Source: an uncultured Oscillospiraceae bacterium
GTDB taxonomy: Bacteria > Bacillota > Clostridia > Oscillospirales > Ruminococcaceae
Length of the DNA stretch: 13,831 nucleotides
Assembly (NCBI GenBank): GCA_910578965.1
Contig: CAJTSP010000067.1
Span: forward strand, 1 to 13,831
Direction of reading: 5' to 3'
This document shows positions 1-6,722 of this stretch, piece after piece (positions within the stretch are counted from its first letter, which is position 1; each line of letters opens with the position of its first letter). The position numbers and the translations under genes are program-made. Below the pieces are notes generated by a model. It was not told where the DNA came from. It did no database searches and worked only from the letters and a program-made list of their open reading frames with translations.

Positions 1-105
1 GAGTATCTAACCGCGCGCTTATTTCAGGCCGGCCAGGGCAAGGCAAGCGGTCTGGCCAGGGCGGAATGCCCCGGGGCGCCATCCCGCAAAACCAATTCGC
101 TGCCC

Positions 106-126
106 CGGCGCGGAATTTCCGCGCCG
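106..126. repeat. Inverted repeat upstream of alr
   Basis: This is a 21-base near-perfect palindrome: CGGCGCGGAA, one central T, then TTCCGCGCCG. As RNA it would form a short, very stable hairpin. No U-tract follows on either strand, so it is not a typical intrinsic terminator. It may be the terminator remnant of an upstream gene or simply intergenic structure. Confidence 0.45.
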
Positions 127-137
127 CAAGGGGGGGC

Positions 138-158
138 CTGGGGGCCCCTGGCCCCCAG
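138..158. repeat. Inverted repeat in the alr leader
   Basis: Two perfect 9-base arms (CTGGGGGCC and GGCCCCCAG) flank a three-base loop. The hairpin ends about 26 bases before the Shine-Dalgarno of alr, so it would lie in the leader if transcription starts upstream. A role in mRNA stability or translation is possible but nothing here shows it. Confidence 0.45.
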
Positions 159-201
159 ATCGGCCCTGTTCGCAATTTTGTGCAAAGGAGACCTTGATCC
201 G

Positions 202-1401
202 ATGAAACAGCCAGGCACAACTGTCCCGCCGCCCTTTGAGCGGCACTGCTGGGCCGAGGTGGACCTGGACGCGCTGGCTGCGAACCTGGCCGCCATCCGC
301 CGCCGGGCGGGGGATACGCCGGTTTGCGCGGTGGTAAAGGCGGCGGCCTACGGCCACGGGGACGGGGCAGTGGCCCGCTGCCTTGCGGGGCAGGGGGTGC
401 GGCATTTTGCGGTAAGCTGCCTGGCCGAGGCGCTGCGGCTGCGCCGGCAGGGCATTGCCGGCAGCATTTTGGTGCTGGGCTACACCGCGCCGGGCGAGGC
501 CGCGGCCCTGGCCCAAAACGGCATTGCCCAGGCCGTGATGAGCCTGGAGTACGCCCGGCGCCTGAGCGCCGCGGCCACGGCGGCCGGCCGGGTGGTGGAC
601 TGCCACCTCAAGGCGGACACCGGCATGGGCCGGCTGGGCTTTACCGCCCGTGCGGGCTTTGAGGCCGCTTTGGAAGAGATGGAGGCGGCCCTGGCGCTGC
701 CGGGGCTGCGGTTTTGCGGGCTGTTCCAGCATTTTGCGGCGGCCGACGAGCCGGACGGGGATAGCGTGGCCTACACCGAGGCCCAGCACGCTTTGTTTTT
801 GCGGCTACAAAACGCCCTGGCCGGCCGGGGCCACCAGTTTGAATGCGTGCACTGCTGCAACAGCGCCGCCGGGTTTTCCCGCCCCGAATGGGGCATGGGC
901 ATGGTGCGGGCGGGCATCCTGCTATACGGGTATGACCCCGCCGGGGCCGAGGAGTGCCCTGGCTTTACACCGGTGCTGCGGCTGAAAACGGTGGTGGCCC
1001 AGGTGAAGGAGCTGCCGGCCGGCGAGAGCGTGAGCTATGGCCGGACCTACACCGCCCCCGCCCCCCGCCGGGTGGCCACCGTGGCGGTGGGCTATGCCGA
1101 CGGTTACCCCCGCGCCCTCTCGAACCAGGGGGTGATGGAGCTGCGCGGCCGGCCGGCACGGGTGATCGGCCGGGTCTGCATGGACCAGACCATCTTAGAC
1201 GTAACCGGCATCCCCGGGGTGCAGGCGGGGGACGAGGTGACCGTGTTCGGCCCGGGCGGCACAGCGGACAACGCCGCCGGCGCGGCCCGCAAGGCGGGCA
1301 CCATCCCCTACGAGCTTTTGTGCGGGGTGAGCATGCGCGCGCCGCGCATCTACCTGCACGAGGGCCGGCCGGTGGAGATATGGACCCCGCTGGCGCCCTG
1401 A
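202..1401 (+). CDS. alr: Alanine racemase, PLP-dependent
   Basis: This cytoplasmic enzyme interconverts L- and D-alanine and supplies D-alanine for peptidoglycan. The 399-residue product has the fold-type III layout: an N-terminal PLP barrel with the cofactor lysine K46 in VVKAAAYGHG, the segment LKADTGMGRLG near 136-146, and a C-terminal beta domain. The second catalytic base, Y279, lies in SVSYGRTY. VCMDQT (325-330) and the C-terminal RAPRIY (379-384) are also family-typical. Length is normal. ATG 202 was chosen because AAAGGAG at 184-190 is well placed before it; a TTG at 178 in the same frame has no such site. The residue after the PLP lysine is Ala where Ala-Asp or Ala-Asn is usual (KAAAYGHG rather than KADAYGHG), probably harmless. 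lepA follows 146 bases downstream on the same strand. Confidence 0.96.
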   Translation: MKQPGTTVPPPFERHCWAEVDLDALAANLAAIRRRAGDTPVCAVVKAAAYGHGDGAVARCLAGQGVRHFAVSCLAEALRLRRQGIAGSILVLGYTAPGEAAALAQNGIAQAVMSLEYARRLSAAATAAGRVVDCHLKADTGMGRLGFTARAGFEAALEEMEAALALPGLRFCGLFQHFAAADEPDGDSVAYTEAQHALFLRLQNALAGRGHQFECVHCCNSAAGFSRPEWGMGMVRAGILLYGYDPAGAEECPGFTPVLRLKTVVAQVKELPAGESVSYGRTYTAPAPRRVATVAVGYADGYPRALSNQGVMELRGRPARVIGRVCMDQTILDVTGIPGVQAGDEVTVFGPGGTADNAAGAARKAGTIPYELLCGVSMRAPRIYLHEGRPVEIWTPLAP

Positions 1402-1533
1402 GCGACGGCCGCGCCGCGGCCCGGCAACGGTCAGAGGGAGGCCCGGGCGAGGGCACAGGGGCTCCCGCTCCCCGGAGCCCGCGTCCCAATGCCGCTCAGC
1501 AAATCGTTATAAATGCATGTAGTTCAACAAAAC

Positions 1534-1550
1534 GGAGGGAAACCGCCTTG
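1534..1550 (+). promoter_or_regulatory. lepA: Shine-Dalgarno and TTG start of lepA
   Basis: GGAGGG at 1534-1539 is followed after eight bases by TTG at 1548. This fixes the start of lepA, although the frame stays open far upstream into alr. No ATG occurs in frame near this point, and starting here gives the normal LepA N-terminus (EQDHIRNFCIIAHIDHGKS). Confidence 0.85.
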
Positions 1551-3353
1551 GAGCAGGATCATATCCGCAATTTCTGCATCATTGCCCACATCGACCACGG
1601 CAAGAGCACCCTGGCCGACCGCATTTTGGAAAAGACCCACAGCGTGGACGAGCGCCGGATGGAGGACCAACTGCTGGACGACATGGAGCTGGAGCGCGAG
1701 CGGGGCATCACCATCAAGGCCCGGGCCGTGGCCCTCAACTACACCGCCAAAAACGGCGAGGAGTACGCCTTTAACCTGATCGACACCCCGGGCCATGTGG
1801 ACTTTGGCTACGAGGTGAGCCGCAGCCTGGCCGCCTGCGAGGGGGCGGTGCTGGTGGTGGACGCCAGCCAGGGGGTGGAGGCCCAGACCCTGGCCAACAC
1901 CTACCTGGCGCTTGAGCACGACCTGGAACTGGTGCCAATCCTCAACAAGATCGACCTGCCCAGCGCCGAGCCGGACCGGGTGGCCCATGAGGTGGAGGAG
2001 GTGATCGGCCTGCCCTGCCTGGACGCGCCCCGGGTAAGCGCCAAGCTGGGCCTTGGCATTGAGGATGTGCTGGAGCGGGTGATCACCGACGTGCCGGCCC
2101 CCAAGGGGGACGCATCCGCCCCGCTCAAGGCGCTGATTTTTGACAGCGTATACGACAGTTACAAGGGCGTTATTGTATATGTAAGGGTGTTCGAGGGGCA
2201 GGTAAGGGCCGGCGATACGGTGCGGATGATGGCCACCGGGGCCGAGTTTACCCTGGTGGAGGTGGGCCATATGGGGGCCACCAGCCTTTCGCCCACCGGC
2301 ATTTTACAGGCGGGCGAGGTAGGCTACCTGACCGCCAGCATCAAGAATGTGCGGGACACCCGGGTGGGCGACACGGTGACCCTGGCCGCCGCCCCCACCC
2401 CCGAGCCGCTGCCCGGCTACCGCAAGGTGACCCCGATGGTGTTTTGCGGCATCTACCCGGCCGACGGGGCCAAGTACCCCGACCTCAAGGACGCGCTGGA
2501 AAAGCTGCAGCTCAACGACGCGGCCCTGAGCTTTGATGCCGAGACCAGCGCGGCGCTGGGCTTCGGGTTCCGGTGCGGGTTTTTGGGTCTGCTGCACCTA
2601 GATGTGATCACCCAGCGGCTGGAGCGGGAGTTTGACCTGGAGCTGATCACCACCGCGCCCAGCGTCGAGTACCGCATCACCCTGACCGACGGCAGCACCC
2701 TGACCATCGACAACCCCACCAACTACCCCGACCCGGGGCGAATCGCCCGGCAGGAGGAGCCGTTTGTGGACGCGCACATCTTTACCCCGGCCGAGTATGT
2801 GGGCAGCCTGATGGACCTTTGCCAGGACCGCCGCGGCACGATGGTTGATATGAAGTATCTGGACGCTGAGCGAGTGGACCTGCACTACGAGCTGCCGCTG
2901 GGCGAGATCGTCTACGACTTTTTTGACGCCATCAAGAGCCGCAGCCGGGGCTACGCCAGCTATGATTACGAGCTGAAGGGCTTCAGGGAGTCCAAGCTGG
3001 TCAAGCTGGACATGCTGCTGAACGGCGAGATGGTGGACGCCCTCTCGATGATCGTGCACGAGGACAAGGCCTATGCCAAGGGCCGCCGGCTGGCCGAGCG
3101 GCTGAAGGAGAACATCCCTCGGCAGATGTTCGAGATCCCGGTGCAGGCGGCCATCGGCGGCAAGGTGATCGCCCGCGAGACGGTGAAGGCGATGCGCAAG
3201 GACGTGCTGGCCAAGTGCTACGGCGGCGACATCACCCGCAAAAAAAAGCTGCTGGAAAAGCAGAAGGAGGGCAAAAAGAAGATGCGCCAATTGGGCAGCG
3301 TCCAGCTACCCAGCGAGGCCTTTACCGCGGTGCTCAAGTTGGAGGAGGACTGA
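1548..3353 (+). CDS. lepA: Elongation factor 4 (LepA), ribosome-associated GTPase
   Basis: LepA/EF4 is a translational GTPase related to EF-G that binds the ribosome and affects initiation, back-translocation and 30S assembly. The 601-residue product has the usual length. The G motifs are intact: G1 AHIDHGKST (13-21), G2 around RERGITI (50-56), G3 DTPGHVDF (79-86) and G4 NKID (133-136). The EF-Tu-like domain 2 and EF-G-like domains follow, and the characteristic basic LepA C-terminal domain (GGDITRKKKLLEKQKEGKKK, then LPSEAFTAVLKLEE) is complete. The start is TTG, set by its Shine-Dalgarno. The 146-base gap from alr contains a small hairpin (GGGCTCC 1459-1465 with GGAGCCC 1474-1480) and a -10-like TATAAA at 1508-1513 with no good -35, so an internal promoter is possible but unproven. 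lepA converges on kduD. Confidence 0.97.
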   Translation: MEQDHIRNFCIIAHIDHGKSTLADRILEKTHSVDERRMEDQLLDDMELERERGITIKARAVALNYTAKNGEEYAFNLIDTPGHVDFGYEVSRSLAACEGAVLVVDASQGVEAQTLANTYLALEHDLELVPILNKIDLPSAEPDRVAHEVEEVIGLPCLDAPRVSAKLGLGIEDVLERVITDVPAPKGDASAPLKALIFDSVYDSYKGVIVYVRVFEGQVRAGDTVRMMATGAEFTLVEVGHMGATSLSPTGILQAGEVGYLTASIKNVRDTRVGDTVTLAAAPTPEPLPGYRKVTPMVFCGIYPADGAKYPDLKDALEKLQLNDAALSFDAETSAALGFGFRCGFLGLLHLDVITQRLEREFDLELITTAPSVEYRITLTDGSTLTIDNPTNYPDPGRIARQEEPFVDAHIFTPAEYVGSLMDLCQDRRGTMVDMKYLDAERVDLHYELPLGEIVYDFFDAIKSRSRGYASYDYELKGFRESKLVKLDMLLNGEMVDALSMIVHEDKAYAKGRRLAERLKENIPRQMFEIPVQAAIGGKVIARETVKAMRKDVLAKCYGGDITRKKKLLEKQKEGKKKMRQLGSVQLPSEAFTAVLKLEED

Positions 3354-3435
3354 ACGGCGGCCTCCGGCAGCCACCCATCCGGCCAGGCCCCGCACATGCC
3401 GCAAAGCAAACCGCGCGGGACACGCAGACGGCCAA

Positions 3436-3456
3436 TATGGGGGGCGCGCCCCCATA
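3436..3456. repeat. G/C-run inverted repeat after lepA
   Basis: TATG plus a run of G, a CGCG core, a run of C and ATA form a near-perfect hairpin with one extra G in the left arm. It sits between the lepA stop and the main terminator. A C-rich run rather than a U-tract follows it on the + strand, so it is at most an auxiliary structure for lepA mRNA. Confidence 0.4.
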
Positions 3457-3483
3457 CCCCCCTCCTTGCCTGTAAAAAAGAGA

Positions 3484-3525
3484 AAAGGCCCCGGCCCGCG
3501 CAAAAAAACGCGGGCCGGGGCCTTT
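3484..3525 (-). terminator. Intrinsic terminator at the lepA/kduD convergence
   Basis: A perfect 17-base-pair stem (AAAGGCCCCGGCCCGCG at 3484-3500 with its exact complement at 3509-3525) encloses an 8-base A-rich loop. Read on the minus strand, the stem is followed by TTTTCTCTTTTTT, a good U-tract, so it should stop kduD transcripts efficiently. Read on the + strand only three T's end the stem, but the hairpin is strong and may also protect or end lepA mRNA. Confidence 0.88.
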
Positions 3526-3545
3526 GGCATGGCTGATGTTTGAAG

Positions 3546-3583
3546 GGGCAGGCGGCAAAGGGGCAGCCAGCAGCCGCCTGCCC
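3546..3583. terminator. Hairpin downstream of kduD, weak terminator candidate
   Basis: GGGCAGGCGGC (3546-3556) pairs perfectly with GCCGCCTGCCC (3573-3583) around a 16-base loop. On the + strand it is followed by GGTTTTGGG, a poor U-tract; on the minus strand by CCTTCAAAC. It lies 35 bases past the kduD stop and before the stronger terminator, so it may be a pre-terminator or mRNA 3'-end stabiliser. Confidence 0.4.
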
Positions 3584-3618
3584 GGTTTTGGGCCTGCCGG
3601 AATTTTTTCGCCGGCCGG

Positions 3619-4416
3619 TTACGGCTGCTTGCCGATGTAGGCCAGGATGCCGCCGTCCACATACAGCACATGGCCGTTGACGAAGTTGGAGGCGTCCGAC
3701 GCGAGGAAGACCGCCGGGCCCACCAGGTCGTCGGTGGTGCCCCAGCGGGCGGCCGGGGTCTTGGCGATGATGAACTGGTCAAAGGGATGGCGGCTGCCGT
3801 CCGGCTGGCGCTCGCGCAGCGGGGCGGTCTGCGGGGTCTCGATGTAGCCGGGGCCGATGCCGTTGCACTGGATATTATGCTCGCCGTACTCCGAGCAGAT
3901 GTTGCGGGTGAGCATCTTGAGGCCGCCCTTGGCCGCCGCGTAGGCCGAGACCGTCTCGCGGCCCAGCTCGCTCATCATTGAGCAGATGTTGATGATCTTG
4001 CCGTGGCCCTTTTCGATCATGGCCGGGATGACCGCCTTGGATACGATGAAGGGGGCGTTGAGGTCCACGTCGATGACCTTGCGGAAATCGGCCGCGCTCA
4101 TCTCGCACATCGGGATGCGCTTGATGATGCCGGCATTGTTGACCAAAATGTCGATGACCCCCACCTCGGCGGCGATCTTTGCCACCAGCGCCTGCACCGC
4201 CTCCTCGTCGGTCACGTCGCAGACATAGCCATGCGCCTCGATGCCCTCGGCCTTATAGGCGGCAATGCCCTTGTCGACCAGCTCCTGGTTGATGTCGTTG
4301 AAGCAGATGGTGGCGCCGCACTGGGCCATGCCCTTGGCAATGGCAAAGCCGATGCCATAGCTTGCGCCGGTAACCAGAGCGACCTTGCCCTCTAAGCTGA
4401 ATGCGTTGATGTTCAT
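3619..4416 (-). CDS. kduD: Short-chain dehydrogenase: 2-dehydro-3-deoxy-D-gluconate 5-dehydrogenase / gluconate 5-dehydrogenase type
   Basis: This 265-residue classical SDR probably interconverts 2,5-diketo-3-deoxygluconate and 2-dehydro-3-deoxy-D-gluconate with NAD(P)H in the cytoplasm. The cofactor motif TGASYGIG is at 16-23, NNAG at 93-96, and the catalytic residues are S146, Y159 and K163 (YAAAK). Recalled comparison: IDILVNNAGII, the ICSMMSELGRETVSAYAAAK region and the C-terminal VDGGILAYIGKQP closely match streptococcal gluconate 5-dehydrogenase, whose relative DhuD works in unsaturated uronate breakdown. The adjacent kduI favours the KduD/DhuD reaction, but gluconate 5-dehydrogenase cannot be excluded by sequence. 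The start is supported by AAAGGAG nine bases upstream. It is the last gene of the minus-strand block. Confidence 0.88.
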   Translation of the reverse strand: MNINAFSLEGKVALVTGASYGIGFAIAKGMAQCGATICFNDINQELVDKGIAAYKAEGIEAHGYVCDVTDEEAVQALVAKIAAEVGVIDILVNNAGIIKRIPMCEMSAADFRKVIDVDLNAPFIVSKAVIPAMIEKGHGKIINICSMMSELGRETVSAYAAAKGGLKMLTRNICSEYGEHNIQCNGIGPGYIETPQTAPLRERQPDGSRHPFDQFIIAKTPAARWGTTDDLVGPAVFLASDASNFVNGHVLYVDGGILAYIGKQP

Positions 4417-4461
4417 AGCGTTCTCTCCTTTCTTGTAAAGCGAAGGGTTTTATCAAACAAA

Positions 4462-4496
4462 AGGGCGGCCGAGCCCGCGGGGGGCCCGGCGTCCCT
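4462..4496 (-). terminator. Terminator-like hairpin between kduI and kduD
   Basis: GCCGAGCCC (4468-4476) pairs with GGGCCCGGC (4482-4490), with a G-U wobble in minus-strand RNA. After a two-base internal loop the stem extends by AGGG/CCCT (4462-4465 with 4493-4496). On the minus strand it is followed by TTTGTTTG. This looks like an intrinsic terminator or attenuator ahead of kduD and could lower kduD expression relative to kduI. I see no separate kduD promoter in the short space that follows. Confidence 0.5.
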
Positions 4497-4503
4497 CTTG
4501 CCA

Positions 4504-4535
4504 AAACCGCCTTCCCCAAAAAGGGAGGGCGGTTT
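4504..4535. terminator. Hairpin just after kduI
   Basis: AAACCGCCTTCCC (4504-4516) pairs with GGGAGGGCGGTTT (4523-4535), with one non-Watson-Crick position that is a G-U wobble in + strand RNA and an A-C mismatch in minus-strand RNA. On the minus strand the stem ends in TTTT before GGC. It lies 30 bases past the kduI stop and is the first of two hairpins before kduD. It could be a leaky terminator or a 3'-end protecting structure. Confidence 0.42.
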
Positions 4536-4565
4536 CCTGCTCCAAAAACGGCAAGCCGGCACGGC

Positions 4566-5408
4566 CTACCGAAGCTGGGTGGTGGGGATGGTGTCCATAT
4601 CGTCAAAGGCCTGGTTTTCGCCGCCCATCGCCCAGATAAAGGTGTAATTGGCGGTGCCCGCCCCGGCATGGATGCTCCAACTGGGGCTGATGACCGCCTG
4701 CTCGTTCTGCATTACGATGTGGCGGGTCTCGTTCCCCTCGCCCATCATGTGGAAGACGACGTTGTCCTTGGGCACCTCAAAATACATATAAATTTCCATC
4801 CGGCGCTCGTGGGTATGGGCAGGCATCGTATTCCAGACGCTGCCGGTATCCAGCGCGGTCATGCCCATCGAGAGCTGGCAGGTGGGCAGCACGTCCGGGT
4901 GGATGAACTGGTTGATCACCCGCTTGTTGGAGGTGGCGGCGTCCCCGATGGGGCGCTTGGCAGCGTCGGCCAGGGTGATAAGCTTGGTCTCATAGCTGCA
5001 ATGGGCCGGGGCGGATACCATATAAAACCTGGCCGGCGCGGCCGGCACATCGCTGGCAAACAGCACCTCTTTTGCCCCGCGGGTGATATACAGGCAGTCT
5101 TTATAGCCAAGCCGGTACGCCTTGCCGTCCACCGTAATGCTGCCTGCGCCACCAATGTTGAAAATGCCGATCTCCCGGCGCTCCAAAAAATAGCCGGTGC
5201 CAAAGTTGGCCCAGACGTCGATCCCCTTATCGATGGGCACCGCCTCGTTTACCGGCATGCAGCCTAAGGTGACCATCCGGTCCACATGGCTGTACACCGC
5301 CACCACCTCATCCGGGCGGTAGAGGCCCTCGATCAAAAACTCGCGGCGGGTTTCCTCGGTGGTGTACCGCTTGAAATCCCGCTGGTTGCAGCCGTAACGG
5401 ATGTCCAT
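4566..5408 (-). CDS. kduI: 5-dehydro-4-deoxy-D-glucuronate isomerase (4-deoxy-L-threo-5-hexosulose-uronate ketol-isomerase)
   Basis: KduI is a cytoplasmic cupin that converts 4-deoxy-5-keto-uronate, released from unsaturated pectin or glycosaminoglycan uronides, to 2,5-diketo-3-deoxygluconate, the substrate of KduD. The 280-residue product has the expected length. The metal-binding set is complete: H198, H200 and E205 in PAHTHERRMEIY, and H247 in WSIHAGAG. These are offset by two from the zinc ligands known in the 278-residue E. coli enzyme (H196, H198, E203, H245). The N-terminal half carries the usual NFGTGYFLERREIGIFNIGG segment. The ATG is preceded by AAGGAAGGAG. kduD lies 149 bases downstream, past two hairpins. 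An AT-rich promoter candidate lies about 60-90 bases upstream of the ATG. Confidence 0.95.
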   Translation of the reverse strand: MDIRYGCNQRDFKRYTTEETRREFLIEGLYRPDEVVAVYSHVDRMVTLGCMPVNEAVPIDKGIDVWANFGTGYFLERREIGIFNIGGAGSITVDGKAYRLGYKDCLYITRGAKEVLFASDVPAAPARFYMVSAPAHCSYETKLITLADAAKRPIGDAATSNKRVINQFIHPDVLPTCQLSMGMTALDTGSVWNTMPAHTHERRMEIYMYFEVPKDNVVFHMMGEGNETRHIVMQNEQAVISPSWSIHAGAGTANYTFIWAMGGENQAFDDMDTIPTTQLR

Positions 5409-5463
5409 GGAAAGCGCTCCTTCCTTGTATTGCCTTGCGGCGCATAAAGTCCCGGCAAATACA

Positions 5464-5497
5464 ATATTATCCTACCAAAAAAAAGCTCAAAAAGCAA
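5464..5497 (-). promoter_or_regulatory. Candidate kduI promoter
   Basis: This AT-rich island in G+C-rich DNA lies about 60-90 bases before the kduI ATG, between it and the upstream terminator. On the minus strand it reads TTGCTT, then a T-rich spacer with TAGGATAATATTG. TTGCTT (5497-5492) with TAGGAT (5474-5469) has a 17-base spacer; GATAAT (5471-5466) is a better -10, but its spacer from TTGCTT would be 20. Neither pair is strong, so a weak or activator-dependent promoter is the most that can be said. Confidence 0.3.
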
Positions 5498-5607
5498 GGT
5501 TTGGCCCACTTTTACCGCAGCCCGGCAGAGCCTGCCTGCCTTTGTTGCAGGTTTTGCAAAAAAGCTTTCTGATTGCAAGAATTTTACAAAGCCCAAGCCC
5601 ATTCAAA

Positions 5608-5650
5608 AAGCGGCACCCTCCGCATATCTTGCGTCCGGAAGGCGCCGCTT
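5608..5650 (-). terminator. Intrinsic terminator after the enolase-LUD-78aa unit
   Basis: AAGCGGCACCCTCCG (5608-5622) and CGGAAGGCGCCGCTT (5636-5650) form a 15-base-pair stem. Its two non-Watson-Crick positions become G-U wobbles only in minus-strand RNA, which argues for selection on that strand. The minus-strand RNA continues GCUUUUUGAAUGG, a short U-tract. It separates the upstream unit from kduI. Confidence 0.72.
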
Positions 5651-5770
5651 CTTTGCCCTTAAGGCTTTCTTTCCTGGAAAGGGCTAATGTTCGGGCCAAG
5701 TGCGGCAGCCGGCAGAAAGCATCCGCTTTCCGGCATCCTCCCGTTTTCCAGGGCCCCTCTTTGCCGCGCT

Positions 5771-6007
5771 TTACCCCCGAGGCTTTTTTTCGAGATACGC
5801 GCCTCTTTTGGCAAGGTCCGACAGGATCATCGCCTGTGCCGGCTCGTCAAATCCCTCCAGCTCGCTCAAGGCAAACTCCCTGCCCCTGCCGCCCCCCTTG
5901 AGAATCGCCTTTTCCAGGTCCCGCAGATAATAATTGTACGCGTCCGAGAAGACCGCAATCGGCCTTTCCTTCATCCTGTCCAGGTCCTGCACTGTTTTCA
6001 GCGCCAT
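5771..6007 (-). CDS. Small protein of unknown function (78 aa)
   Basis: I do not recognise this protein. It is 78 residues, starts at an ATG with a consensus AAAGGAG before it, and lies 24 bases after the LUD gene on the same strand, so it is probably the last gene of that operon. It begins MALKTVQDLDRMKERPIAVF and continues with charged, probably helical segments (DAYNYYLRDLEKAILKGGG near 23-41, then a Leu/Glu-rich stretch and DEPAQAMILSDLAKRGAYL near 54-72). It has no signal peptide, membrane segment, cysteine or obvious motif. A small cytoplasmic partner or regulator of a neighbouring enzyme is conceivable, but that is only inference from position. The good Shine-Dalgarno and the terminator behind it are the main evidence that it is real. 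Confidence 0.68.
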   Translation of the reverse strand: MALKTVQDLDRMKERPIAVFSDAYNYYLRDLEKAILKGGGRGREFALSELEGFDEPAQAMILSDLAKRGAYLEKKPRG

Positions 6008-6031
6008 AAAACCGCTCCTTTCCGGCCGCCC

Positions 6032-6709
6032 TTAAAAGCCCATTTCCTCGGCTACAACAATCACATTCAGCCGGCCGGGGAATTTGTGGCCGCTCAGGAC
6101 AATCGAGAGATAGTTGCACATCCGGCCATAGACCTCCTCGGTCTGCAGCACATCGCAATCGGTACAGACCCCCGTCTGCACGCAGGGCAGGGTGACATGC
6201 CCCTCCTTATAAGCGTTGATCGGCGCAATCTCGTACATCCTCTGCACGGCGGCGGGAATGTCCTTTACCAGCTTGTTGACCCCCACCACAATAATCACCT
6301 TTTTCGGCCCATACATGATGGAGGCCACGCGGGAACCGCTGCAGTCCATATTGACAAGCTCGCCGTTTTGTGTAACCGCGTTGGTGCCGGTGATCATAAC
6401 ATCCGCCAGCAGCCCCTCGCGCAGCACCCCAAAATGGTAATCCGGCCCCTCTTTGCATTTATCGCTGTACCGGTCGATCAGCTTGTATCGGTCGCTGCGC
6501 AATTCGTCCAGCACATCCAGTTGCACCACTGTCTGGGAACCGCCAAGCGTGATGCTGCTGCCCTCCGGAATCATGGACAGCAGAATCTTTTTTGCCTCCT
6601 GGCTTGTTTTGGCAACCTCCACGATGAAATGCTTTTTTCGCAGGGCCTGGGCCATAAATTCGGCCTTTTTTTGCATATGCCAGGCATAGTAACTGTTAAA
6701 TTCCCGCAT
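6032..6709 (-). CDS. LUD-domain protein (LutC/DUF162-like 'lactate utilization' family)
   Basis: This 225-residue protein belongs to the LUD family named after LutB/LutC of the lactate oxidation complex, with a nucleotide-binding-like alpha/beta fold. Supporting segments are EGSSITLGGSQTVVQL (49-64), LADVMITGTNAVTQNGELVN (101-120), GPKKVIIVVGVNKLV (134-148) and a C-terminal cysteine motif: C176, C182 and C185 in CVQTGVCTDC, plus C198 in MCNYLSIV. As I recall, similar cysteines and the final P-G-R-x-N-V-I-V-V pattern occur in stand-alone clostridial LUD proteins, where the biochemical role is unclear. LutA and LutB partners are absent, so lactate oxidation is unlikely here. Its Shine-Dalgarno AAAGGAGA overlaps the stop of the enolase-family gene and only 13 bases separate the two, which indicates translational linkage. 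A role with the sugar-acid enzyme is inference. Confidence 0.85.
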   Translation of the reverse strand: MREFNSYYAWHMQKKAEFMAQALRKKHFIVEVAKTSQEAKKILLSMIPEGSSITLGGSQTVVQLDVLDELRSDRYKLIDRYSDKCKEGPDYHFGVLREGLLADVMITGTNAVTQNGELVNMDCSGSRVASIMYGPKKVIIVVGVNKLVKDIPAAVQRMYEIAPINAYKEGHVTLPCVQTGVCTDCDVLQTEEVYGRMCNYLSIVLSGHKFPGRLNVIVVAEEMGF

Positions 6710-6722
6710 AAACGATCTCCTT

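Larger units (their letters stand above)
1..201. other. Upstream region of alr, no assignable gene
   Basis: This stretch is very G+C-rich and I recognise no protein in it. The frame of alr stays open from base 1, so the sequence alone does not exclude an upstream extension. However, a good Shine-Dalgarno stands just before the ATG at 202, and the translated extension (rich in Gly, Ala, Pro and Arg) looks like non-coding G+C-rich DNA. One other forward frame stops at 8-10 and the third at 195-197, so an upstream gene could end at either place. The stretch holds two compact inverted repeats, listed separately. I see no convincing -35/-10 pair. Confidence 0.5.
5409..5770. other. Intergenic region between the 78-aa gene and kduI
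   Basis: This 362-base stretch has no convincing gene on either strand. It holds the terminator at 5608-5650, an AT-rich promoter candidate for kduI near 5464-5497, and two further imperfect hairpins. One hairpin pairs GCCCTT (5655-5660) with AAGGGC (5679-5684). The other pairs GAAAGC with GCTTTC plus flanking GCCG/CGGC (5708-5734). The part from 5651 to 5770 has no recognised function. Confidence 0.6.

Noticed and set aside
954..1547. N-terminal extension of about 198 residues on lepA
   Set aside because: It overlaps the alr coding sequence in another frame and is Arg/Gly/Pro-rich. The Shine-Dalgarno and the conserved LepA N-terminus place the start at TTG 1548.
3436..3583. Inverted repeats after lepA considered as mobile-element ends or an attachment site
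   Set aside because: There is no transposase or integrase, no target-site duplication was seen, and the repeats are G/C hairpins next to a gene end, better explained as transcript 3' structures.
5408..5420. Possible catabolite-response (cre) element, GGAAAGCGCTCC, next to the kduI start
   Set aside because: Only the core resembles the cre consensus and the right half diverges. It overlaps the Shine-Dalgarno region, which alone explains the purine-rich arm.
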